From assembly GCA_031287815.1 (NCBI GenBank), contig JAITSM010000042.1, positions 1-16,177 of the forward strand: 16,177 nucleotides of DNA. Direction: 5' to 3'. The stretch is from Prevotellaceae bacterium (lineage in GTDB: Bacteria; Bacteroidota; Bacteroidia; Bacteroidales; UBA932). Shown piece after piece: positions 1 through 6,364 of this stretch. The notes beneath the pieces were generated by a model. It saw only the letters and a list, made by a program, of their open reading frames with translations, did no database searches and was not told where the DNA came from. Numbering within the stretch: position 1 is the first letter of the stretch; the number at the start of each line of letters is the position of its first letter. A program made the position numbers and the translations under genes.

Positions 1-12
1 GTTTATGCGATA

Positions 13-20
13 CAAAGATA
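13..20 (-). promoter_or_regulatory. Candidate -7 element pointing out of the window
   Basis: The minus strand reads TATCTTTG here, which fits the Bacteroidetes -7 consensus TAnnTTTG. It would drive a gene to the left of the window. No TTTG sits at the expected -33 distance, so this is a match to half of the consensus only. Confidence 0.25.
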
Positions 21-92
21 GGAAAGTATTTTGAAGCAGGAAGTTTTAGCGCCTGTTTAATGGCGAATGGGCTTACGCTGTCCCTAACGGGG

Positions 93-333
93 CATTCTCC
101 ATTAAAGAACGGCGTGAAACGCCGGATTTTCATAACCGCAGCTCAGCGGAGCGCAGCCTGCGGATGAAGCCCCCACTGCCTTTCGCGCGGTGCACTGTCC
201 GTGCATAGCGGAAAGCGGGTGCTCCGCGCGAGGGGCAGGGAAGTTCATCTTGCCCCCATGCTGCGTTACGCTCCGCTTCACTTGCATGGGGTTATGAAAA
301 TGCAAGCCCTACGGGCTTAGTTAATGGAGAATG
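93..333. repeat. Nested inverted-repeat element (MITE-like or structured intergenic repeat)
   Basis: The outer ends are a perfect 13-bp inverted repeat, CATTCTCCATTAA at 93-105 and TTAATGGAGAATG at 321-333. Inside each end lies a hairpin with a 3-nt loop: CGGCGT/ACGCCG at 110-124 and AAGCCC/GGGCTT at 304-318. Inside these is a perfect 11-bp inverted repeat, TTTTCATAACC at 127-137 and GGTTATGAAAA at 290-300. The 152-bp core is GC-rich and holds further stems, for example CCGCAG/CTGCGG (136-141 and 158-163) and TGCAC/GTGCA near 190-205. A 67-codon minus-strand reading frame crosses it, but I see no sign that it codes. No target-site duplication is evident. Together with the flanks this accounts for most of the gene-free 519 bp before guaB. 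Confidence 0.6.
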
Positions 334-408
334 GAGAGTGGAGAATGGAGAATGTTTCTTGAGGCGCAAGCCAATTCTCCAATTTCCATTTTCCATTCTC
401 CATTAGAA
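321..408. repeat. Inverted pair of heptamer arrays with GGCGCAAGCC apex
   Basis: Positions 326-353 are four 7-bp units of the GGAGAAT type. Positions 375-405 carry the reverse complement of a related, more diverged array. The two arms pair over about 34 bp with a handful of mismatches, and the apex holds GGCGCAAGCC at 363-372. The phrase CATTCTCCATTA followed by ACGG(C/A)GTGAAACGCC occurs both at 93-123 and at 394-423, so part of the neighbouring element is duplicated here. Confidence 0.6.
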
Positions 409-487
409 ACGGAGTGAAACGCCCTTCACCCTTCACCCTTTCCTACCTCCTACTTCAGACATGCTTCATAATTCATAATAAAATTTG

Positions 488-495
488 TACCTTTG
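488..495 (+). promoter_or_regulatory. Putative guaB promoter -7 element
   Basis: TACCTTTG matches the Bacteroidetes -7 consensus TAnnTTTG and lies 24 bp before the guaB ATG at 520, giving a leader of roughly 20 nt. The -33 position, about 19-21 bp upstream, reads CTTCA rather than TTTG, so the upstream half is weak. No Shine-Dalgarno sequence precedes the ATG. The leader is A/T-rich, as is usual in this phylum. Confidence 0.45.
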
Positions 496-519
496 GCAAT
501 TATTTTTAAACATAAATAC

Positions 520-1989
520 ATGGCTTCTCTATTTGAACGTATTCCGAGTGAGGGATTAACTTTCGACGATGTGTTGCTGGTGCCTGCGCAATCTGCCGTA
601 TTGCCGCGCGAAGTAAAGGTAAATACGATGTTCACACGCGGCATTGCGCTGGATGCGCCGGTCGTGTCGGCGGCTATGGACACGGTAACGGAAGCGTCGC
701 TCGCTATTGCTATTGCCCGTGAAGGGGGCATCGGCGTTATCCATAAAAACATGCGCATCGAACAGCAGGTAGAGCAGGTGCGCAAGGTGAAACGCGCCGA
801 AAACGGCATGATATACGACCCGGTAACGATTCACAAAAACGCTACCGTCGGCGACGTGCTGGCGCTAATGGCGGAACATCGCATCGGCGGTATTCCGGTG
901 GTGGATGAAAATAATTTCCTCACGGGCATTGTAACCAACCGCGATTTGCGGTTTCAGGAAGATATGAAAACGCCCATCAGCGAAGTGATGACCTCCAAAA
1001 ACCTGGTGGTAACAAAGCACGGAAGCGATTTGCAGGAAGCGACCGAACTGCTGCGGAAACATAAAGTGGAAAAATTGCCGGTAGTGGACGACAACGGCAA
1101 ACTTATCGGGTTGCTCACCTTTAAAGATATTGCCAAAATCAAGGATAATCCTACTGCCAGCAAAGACCAAAAGGGGCGTTTGCGCGTGGCCGCCGGCGTA
1201 GGGGTGAACGCCCATACGCTTGCGCAGGTGGCGGCGCTGGTCGGCGTGGATGTGGACGCAGTGGTGATTGACACGGCGCACGGGCATTCCGTGCATGTGA
1301 TCCGGATGTTGGAAGAAGTGAAAAAGAAATTTCCCGGCTTGCAGGTGATAGTCGGGAATATTGCTACCGGCGCGGCCGCCAAAGCCATGGTTGCCGCCGG
1401 CGCCGACGCGGTGAAGGTCGGTATCGGGCCGGGGTCTATTTGTACCACCCGCGTGGTGGCGGGCGTTGGCGTTCCGCAGTTGTCGGCTATTTACAACGTG
1501 GCGCAGGCGCTGAAAGGCAGCGGCGTCCCGCTGATTGCCGACGGCGGCGTCCGTTATTCGGGCGACATCGTCAAAGCCCTTGCCGCCGGCGCCGATACGA
1601 TCATGGCGGGTTCTTTATTCGCCGGCGTGGAAGAATCGCCGGGCGATACCATTATCCTGAACGGGCGCAAATTCAAATCGTATCGCGGCATGGGCTCGCT
1701 TGACGCTATGCAGCACGGCTCGAAAGACCGCTATTTCCAGGATATGGAAGACGACGTAAAAAAATTAGTGCCGGAAGGCATCGTGGCGCAAGTGCCGTAC
1801 AAGGGAACGTTGTCGGAGGTATTTTACCAGCTTATCGGCGGATTGCGCGCCGGCATGGGCTATTGCGGCGCAAAAGATATTGCCGCCTTGAAACAGGCGG
1901 AATTTATCCGCATCACGGCTGCCGGCGTTATTGAAGGGCATCCCCACGACGTAACCATCACCCGCGAAGCGCCGAACTATAGCAGGTAG
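520..1989 (+). CDS. guaB: Inosine-5'-monophosphate dehydrogenase
   Basis: This gene encodes IMP dehydrogenase, which oxidises IMP to XMP with NAD+ and is the first committed step of GMP synthesis in the cytoplasm. The product is 489 residues, the normal bacterial length. The (beta/alpha)8 barrel begins with SEGLTFDDVLLVP at residues 10-22. A Bateman module of two CBS domains occupies about 95-207. DTAHGHS is at 251-257, and the catalytic loop GIGPGSICTTR carries the nucleophile Cys308. The mobile flap holds the Arg404-Tyr405 pair (SKDRYF), equivalent to the catalytic Arg-Tyr of the family. The end, EGHPHDVTITREAPNYSR, resembles other Bacteroidetes enzymes. An in-frame TTG at 493 would add nine residues, but the ATG at 520 gives the usual N-terminus and leaves the -7 element outside the gene. 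No catalytic residue is missing. Confidence 0.98.
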   Translation: MASLFERIPSEGLTFDDVLLVPAQSAVLPREVKVNTMFTRGIALDAPVVSAAMDTVTEASLAIAIAREGGIGVIHKNMRIEQQVEQVRKVKRAENGMIYDPVTIHKNATVGDVLALMAEHRIGGIPVVDENNFLTGIVTNRDLRFQEDMKTPISEVMTSKNLVVTKHGSDLQEATELLRKHKVEKLPVVDDNGKLIGLLTFKDIAKIKDNPTASKDQKGRLRVAAGVGVNAHTLAQVAALVGVDVDAVVIDTAHGHSVHVIRMLEEVKKKFPGLQVIVGNIATGAAAKAMVAAGADAVKVGIGPGSICTTRVVAGVGVPQLSAIYNVAQALKGSGVPLIADGGVRYSGDIVKALAAGADTIMAGSLFAGVEESPGDTIILNGRKFKSYRGMGSLDAMQHGSKDRYFQDMEDDVKKLVPEGIVAQVPYKGTLSEVFYQLIGGLRAGMGYCGAKDIAALKQAEFIRITAAGVIEGHPHDVTITREAPNYSR

Positions 1990-1998
1990 TTCCGGGTT

Positions 1999-2096
1999 TT
2001 AGTGGGCAGTTTTCAGTAGGCAGTGGCAGTAAACAGTAGGCAGTTTTTAGTAGGCAGTAGGCAGTTTTTAGTAACAGTTAACAGTTTCCGGTAGTA
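1999..2096. repeat. Intergenic heptamer array (AGTNNNC type)
   Basis: Nearly the whole guaB to lipoprotein gap is a degenerate 7-bp array with units such as AGTAGGC, AGTTTTT, AGTAAAC and AGTTAAC, with occasional 6-bp units. The 36 bp at 2034-2069 are the reverse complement of 2188-2223, inside the next gene, with three mismatches. No conventional terminator or TAnnTTTG element is visible in this gap. Confidence 0.75.
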
Positions 2097-2118
2097 GATA
2101 CTTAAATAAAATTACATA

Positions 2119-3081
2119 ATGCATAACACAAAAAATATCCTGACGGTGAACGGTGAGCGGTCAACGGCGAACGGTGAGCGGATTGCCAAAAACTGCCTGC
2201 TGCCCACTAAAAACTGCCTGCTGAAAACCGCCTGCTGCCTGCTGTTTACCGCCTGCTGCCTGCTGCTCCCCAGCGGTTGTCATTATTTCGCCAGCCCGAT
2301 AACGGATGAAAAAATAGCGGAAGTCAACGGGAAAGTATTGTTTAAATCGGGCATAGATATGATTTTCCCCAGCGGGCTGTCGCCCGAAGACAGCCTGCAT
2401 ATATTGCAAACATACGTGTCAAACTGGGCGCGGAAACAGCTGGTGGCCGAAATAGCGGAACAGTACCTGAACAAGGAACAGAAAAACGTTTCCGAAGAAT
2501 TGGAAGATTACCGGATGTCGCTGCTGATTTACCGTTACGAAAAAATGTATATGGAACAGCGGCTCGACACCATTGTCGGCGACCGGGAGATAGAAGCGTT
2601 TTACAATGCTTCCGACAAAAATTTCCTGCTGCCCAAACCGGTGGCGCAAGTGATTTTTATAAAAGTATCGGAAGATATTCCGCAGGTAAAGGAGATAGAA
2701 AAAGTTTACCGTTCGTCCACGCCGGAAAACCGCGAGGCGCTGGATCGTATCTGTTCTACCATTGCCGAAAAATATACCAATTTCAATGAACAGTGGGTGG
2801 ATGCCGAAACCTTGGCAAGCGAATTGCCGCTCTCTGCCGGGCAAATTGAGAACGAATGGGAGAACGGTTATATACAGGCAACCGCCGGGGGCTATGCCTA
2901 TTTTGTCCACCTCTACCGGACAGCCGCCGCAGGCGACCGGGCGCCCCTTGACTACGAACGGGAAAATATCAGCAATATTATACGGAATAAACGGAAACAG
3001 GAACTGCTGAAAAACCTTGAAAACTCTATCTACAACGATGCCCTCAACCACAATAAGCTAAAACTGTACATCAATAATTGA
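2119..3081 (+). CDS. Putative lipoprotein, SurA/PpiC-like periplasmic folding factor
   Basis: The product has 320 residues. After an n-region of more than 30 residues comes a Cys/Leu-rich hydrophobic stretch (about 33-50) and LLPSGC with Cys54 as the likely lipidated residue. The Pro at -3 makes this an imperfect lipobox; the Cys residues at 46 and 47 are alternatives. The mature part begins ITDEKIAEVNGKVL, which resembles the start of SurA N-terminal domains. It then has charged helical sequence and a short PPIase-like segment near 175-200 (KPVAQVIFIKV), but I see no complete parvulin active site. The gene lies 6 bp before a surA-like gene, which suggests a role in outer-membrane protein folding. 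That role is inferred from context. Residues 9-51 are encoded by a 7-bp repeat array, which is very unusual. ATG 2119 is the only ATG upstream of the lipobox; the stop is TGA. Confidence 0.8.
   Translation: MHNTKNILTVNGERSTANGERIAKNCLLPTKNCLLKTACCLLFTACCLLLPSGCHYFASPITDEKIAEVNGKVLFKSGIDMIFPSGLSPEDSLHILQTYVSNWARKQLVAEIAEQYLNKEQKNVSEELEDYRMSLLIYRYEKMYMEQRLDTIVGDREIEAFYNASDKNFLLPKPVAQVIFIKVSEDIPQVKEIEKVYRSSTPENREALDRICSTIAEKYTNFNEQWVDAETLASELPLSAGQIENEWENGYIQATAGGYAYFVHLYRTAAAGDRAPLDYERENISNIIRNKRKQELLKNLENSIYNDALNHNKLKLYINN
2145..2271 (+). repeat. Heptamer array inside the signal-peptide coding region
   Basis: Positions 2145-2186 are six units of the GGTGAAC/GGTGAGC type. Positions 2188-2271 are twelve units of the GCCTGCT, AAAAACT and GTTTACC types without a phase break. 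The second block is the reverse complement of the AGTAGGC/AGTTTTT units in the gap upstream. A heptamer is read in three phases, so GCCTGCT yields Ala, Cys, Leu and Pro codons and a hydrophobic product. The block supplies the hydrophobic core of the predicted lipoprotein signal. Confidence 0.85.
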
Positions 3082-3087
3082 TTTATT

Positions 3088-4425
3088 ATGCGTAAACTTT
3101 TCCTTAGTTTTTTATTGCTCGCCCTGCTGCAAAACACATTCGCGCAAGACGGGTTGATTGATAAAGTCGTTGCCGTAGTAGGGCGCGAGATGATTTTATT
3201 ATACGATATCGAATTGGAAGTAGGCAACCAGCGGTTGTTGGGCGTAACGTCCGATAAAAACCTCCATTGCGAAGTACTCGAAAATTTATTGCTGCAAAAA
3301 CTGTTATTGGCGCAGGCGCGCCTCGACAGCCTGAAAGTGTCCGATGAAGAGGTGGACGCGCAAATCGACTGGCAGGTGCGGCAGATGACCATGCGTGCCG
3401 GCAGTGAAAAGGCGGTGGAAGAATTATTTCACAAACCGATGTTTCAATTGAAAAAAGATTTGCGTGAAATTGTCCACGAACAAATCCTGACGAAAAACAT
3501 GCACGCGTCCCTGGTAAAAGACGCCCCGATAACGCCCACCGAAGTGGAGAAAACCTATAAACAAATACCGAAAGACAGTTTGCCGATTATTCCGACGCAA
3601 TATGTACTGCGGCAAATCATCGTCAATCCGCCGGCCAGCGAAGCGAAGTTTGATGTGCGGAAACGCCTGCTCGAACTGCGCGAACGCATAGTGAACGGCG
3701 AAAAATTCAGTACCCTCGCCATCCTTTACTCGGAAGACCCTGCCAGCGCCTTGCGGGGCGGCGAATTAGGCTTGCGCTACAAACAGGAATTAGCCCCTGC
3801 CTTTTCCGACGCCGCACTGGCACTCAAACCCGGACAAGTGTCGCCCATTGTGGAAACGGAATTCGGGTTTCATATTATCCAACTCATCGAAAAGCAGGGC
3901 AACGAAATGTTCAATTGCCGGCACATATTGCTCAAACCGCAATACACCGCCAACGACCGTACGGCTGCCTTCCGGAAATTAGACAGTATCGCCACCCTCA
4001 TACGCGCCGGCGAGTTGAGTTTTGAGCGGGCGGCATTAAGGCTTTCGGAAGATTCCAAAACCAATACCAGCGGCGGGCTAATGGTGAACGAAGAAAACCT
4101 GTCGTCCCGTTTTGAGAAAGACCAGCTCAACCCGGCAGATTTCGGCGTACTGCGGAATATGAAAGAAGGCGACATTTCCATTCCTTACGAATCGCAGGAT
4201 AAAATGGGAAATACGCAATACAAGATTATCCGCCTGGAACGGCTGATACCTACCCACACGGCAAACCTGGAAAACGATTATTCCGTCATCCAGCAATTAG
4301 CCAAACAGCAACGCCAACAGGCAACGTTTGAAAAATGGATAAAACAAAAACAGGCGGCCGCGCTCATCCGCATTGACCCGATGTTCGGCCAGTGCCAGTT
4401 TGAACGGGAAGGGTGGAGAAAATAA
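3088..4425 (+). CDS. surA: SurA-like periplasmic peptidyl-prolyl isomerase with two parvulin domains
   Basis: This 445-residue protein has a classical signal peptide (MRKLFLSFLLLALL, probably cleaved near the Ala19-Gln20 region). It continues with the SurA hallmark DGLIDKVVAVVGREMILLYD at 21-40, a helical N-terminal chaperone domain up to about 165, and two parvulin-type domains. Parvulin 1 lies at about 171-268 (YVLRQIIV, then GGELGLR, then EFGFHIIQL). Parvulin 2 lies at about 275-385 (FNCRHILLK, then SGGLM). A C-terminal helix follows. SurA proteins chaperone unfolded beta-barrel proteins across the periplasm to the BAM complex. The gene starts 6 bp after the lipoprotein stop and overlaps the next gene by 13 bp if that gene uses GTG 4413, so cotranscription is very likely. 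The leader is A/T-rich with no Shine-Dalgarno. Confidence 0.93.
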   Translation: MRKLFLSFLLLALLQNTFAQDGLIDKVVAVVGREMILLYDIELEVGNQRLLGVTSDKNLHCEVLENLLLQKLLLAQARLDSLKVSDEEVDAQIDWQVRQMTMRAGSEKAVEELFHKPMFQLKKDLREIVHEQILTKNMHASLVKDAPITPTEVEKTYKQIPKDSLPIIPTQYVLRQIIVNPPASEAKFDVRKRLLELRERIVNGEKFSTLAILYSEDPASALRGGELGLRYKQELAPAFSDAALALKPGQVSPIVETEFGFHIIQLIEKQGNEMFNCRHILLKPQYTANDRTAAFRKLDSIATLIRAGELSFERAALRLSEDSKTNTSGGLMVNEENLSSRFEKDQLNPADFGVLRNMKEGDISIPYESQDKMGNTQYKIIRLERLIPTHTANLENDYSVIQQLAKQQRQQATFEKWIKQKQAAALIRIDPMFGQCQFEREGWRK

Positions 4426-6293
4426 ATAACGTAACCAAATTGAAAAAAACAGGAACTTCCAAAGCGCGGACAATGCGCCGTTATGCAGGATGGGCTGCCC
4501 TTTGCCTGCTGTTTATTGTTTGCTGTTTTCCGGGCGCCCTCTCCCTGTCCGCACAGCCGGCCGACAACCGGAAGACCGTAGAATTGATTCATGTCGATTC
4601 TATCCTGAGCATGTCTTACAACGGAAAAACCATTAACCGCCTAATCGGCCATGTGCAGCTGATGCACAACGGCGCGATGATGTCCTGTGACAGCGCCTAT
4701 TCTTTCTCGTCGTCGGAATTTGAAGCCTACAGCCGTGTCGTTATCGTCAAAGACGGCACTACATTGTACGGCGACAGCGTATACTACAATGGCGCCACCA
4801 GTATGGCAAAAGTTCGCGGCGAGCTGGTGCGCCTGACCGACAACACCGCCACCCTGCGGACACAACACCTGGATTTTGACACTAAACAAAATATCGGGCA
4901 TTTCTTCCACGGCGGCACTATTGACAATAACGAAAGCCTGCTGGAAAGTATGGAGGGATATTATTATTCGAACGAAAAACTGTTTACGTTCAGCGAGTCG
5001 GTGGCCATACGCAATGAAACCTACGACATCCTTTGCGAGTCGGGCAATTACCATACGGAAACGGACATTGCCACGTTTACCGGCGCCACTTTCATCTGGC
5101 ATAAAAACGGCTTCCTGTCGTGCCACTACGGCTGGTACGACAAGCCCCGCGATTATTTCCACTTTTCAAAAAACGCCTACCTGCAATCGGATGAACGGGA
5201 AGCCTGGGCAGACAGTATCTTCTACGACCGCAAAGCCCGCAAAGGCGACCTCCACGGGCATGTGCAAATGCACGACACCACGCAATCACTGATTGTCTTC
5301 GGCGACGAAGCGCACTTTACCGAAACGCCCGAAACGGTTATCGTTACCCGGCGGCCTTCGCTGGCCTACTATACCATAGAAAGCAACCAGCCCGACACGG
5401 CATTCACACGCGCCGATACGCTGCACCTTATTACGGAACAGCACCCGGCCTACCGGACAACGGAAACCGCAGCAGCGGAGAGCCCCGACGTGCCGGTTGC
5501 CGATACGCTTTCGCCTGCAGCTATTGACACTACTTTTAATACCACTTTGCCGCCTGCCGACACTGCTGCGCTTGCCGCTGCTGATACGTTCGTTGCTGTT
5601 GCCGACACTGCTGCGCTTGCCGCTGCCGTTCCCGACAGCGCTGTCCGCAAATTATTCGCTTACCATAATGTCCGCACATTCCGCACAGACCTGCAAGCGG
5701 CCTGCGATTCGTTTGCTTACTCGTCGCTGGATTCATTGGGGCGCATGTTTGGGCGGCCGGTAATGTGGAACGAAGAACAACAGATTTCCGCCAATGAAAT
5801 TCACTTTCTGACCGACCAAAAAGAAATTTTGCGCGCCGACTTTTTCCAATCGGCTTTTATCATCATGCACGAAAAGGATACTTTTTACAACCAGGTGAAA
5901 GGCCGCGATATTATTGCGTATTTCAGGGATAATGATATTTACCTGGCGGATATTATCGGCGGAGCGCAGACCGTTTATTACCTTCAGGAAGATAGCATCG
6001 TTACCAATGGCAACCTCTCGGAAAGCGTCAATATGCAAATAGAATTAAAGCAACGGAAAATACAACGCATCAAATATTATTCCCCGCCGGTAAAGAGCGA
6101 TACCTATCCGCTCGACCAACTGCCGTTGGAAAAAGCCAAGTTGAAAGGCTATGAATGGCGCGGCGCCGAACGCCCCAAATCCCGCTGGGAAATTTGCAAC
6201 GAACATCCCCGCCCTTCGCGCAGGGAAGAAACCGCCAAACTCTCCAAACCCACCTTTCCCATCACCGAAAGAATCAATAGCGGTAAGAAATAA
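4413..6293 (+). CDS. OstA/LptA-like periplasmic protein (lipopolysaccharide transport family)
   Basis: The product has up to 626 residues. A hydrophobic signal segment (WAALCLLFIVCCFPGALS, about 27-44) ends near LSAQ. The mature part has the repetitive beta pattern of OstA_2/LptA-type jellyroll proteins, with successive GHVQLMHNGAMMSCDSAY, ARVRGE-like and GDLHGHVQMHD segments. Such proteins carry lipopolysaccharide across the periplasm or form the periplasmic part of LptD. Residues about 350-412 are a low-complexity Ala/Asp/Thr/Pro linker containing a 27-bp direct repeat (5555-5581 and 5600-5626). The domain resumes at about residue 413 (RKLFAYHNVRTFR). The GTG start at 4413 overlaps the surA stop. 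TTG 4440 and ATG 4473 are alternatives, and ATG 4473 gives a neater signal peptide beginning MRRYAGW. The signal core is encoded by heptamer repeats. The last codons lie in a perfect palindrome. Confidence 0.85.
   Translation: MEKINNVTKLKKTGTSKARTMRRYAGWAALCLLFIVCCFPGALSLSAQPADNRKTVELIHVDSILSMSYNGKTINRLIGHVQLMHNGAMMSCDSAYSFSSSEFEAYSRVVIVKDGTTLYGDSVYYNGATSMAKVRGELVRLTDNTATLRTQHLDFDTKQNIGHFFHGGTIDNNESLLESMEGYYYSNEKLFTFSESVAIRNETYDILCESGNYHTETDIATFTGATFIWHKNGFLSCHYGWYDKPRDYFHFSKNAYLQSDEREAWADSIFYDRKARKGDLHGHVQMHDTTQSLIVFGDEAHFTETPETVIVTRRPSLAYYTIESNQPDTAFTRADTLHLITEQHPAYRTTETAAAESPDVPVADTLSPAAIDTTFNTTLPPADTAALAAADTFVAVADTAALAAAVPDSAVRKLFAYHNVRTFRTDLQAACDSFAYSSLDSLGRMFGRPVMWNEEQQISANEIHFLTDQKEILRADFFQSAFIIMHEKDTFYNQVKGRDIIAYFRDNDIYLADIIGGAQTVYYLQEDSIVTNGNLSESVNMQIELKQRKIQRIKYYSPPVKSDTYPLDQLPLEKAKLKGYEWRGAERPKSRWEICNEHPRPSRREETAKLSKPTFPITERINSGKK
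4497..4538 (+). repeat. Heptamer repeats in the signal-peptide core of the OstA-like gene
   Basis: Six consecutive 7-bp units (such as GCCTGCT, GTTTATT and GTTTGCT) encode the hydrophobic core ALCLLFIVCCFPGA. Their complement contains AGCAAAC and AGCAGGC, near-matches to units of the guaB downstream array. This is weaker and more diverged than the array in the lipoprotein gene. Confidence 0.55.
5555..5626 (+). repeat. 27-bp direct repeat in low-complexity linker
   Basis: The same 27 bases occur at 5555-5581 and 5600-5626, with a 45-bp (15-residue) period. They encode ADTAALAAA twice in the linker of the OstA-like protein. This looks like a recent in-frame slippage or duplication in a flexible linker. 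Confidence 0.85.
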
Positions 6294-6341
6294 GAGTTAA
6301 AAGTTGGCTGGCGCCAGCCAACTTTTAACTCTTATTTCTTA
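6284..6341. terminator. 58-bp perfect palindrome, probable bidirectional terminator
   Basis: Positions 6284-6312 are the exact reverse complement of 6313-6341, centred on TTGGCTGGCGCCAGCCAA. The arms contain GTTAAAAGTT and AAGAAATAAG. The palindrome includes the last two Lys codons and TAA stop of the OstA-like gene and ends 23 bp before the stop of the convergent sulfatase gene. A very strong hairpin between convergent genes fits termination in both directions. There is no long U tract, so the mechanism is inferred. Confidence 0.75.
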
Positions 6342-6364
6342 GTTCTTAACTCCCCCGACTCTTC

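Noticed and set aside
120..300. Fragment of rRNA or another stable RNA
   Set aside because: The GC-rich hairpins suggested it, but no recognisable rRNA signature is present, and the symmetric inverted repeats point to a repeat element.
102..305. 67-codon minus-strand frame as a gene
   Set aside because: It lies wholly in the nested inverted-repeat element, its codons simply follow the hairpins, and it has no promoter or leader evidence.
493..519. TTG start for guaB adding nine residues
   Set aside because: It overlaps the -7 promoter element, and the ATG at 520 gives the normal IMP dehydrogenase N-terminus.
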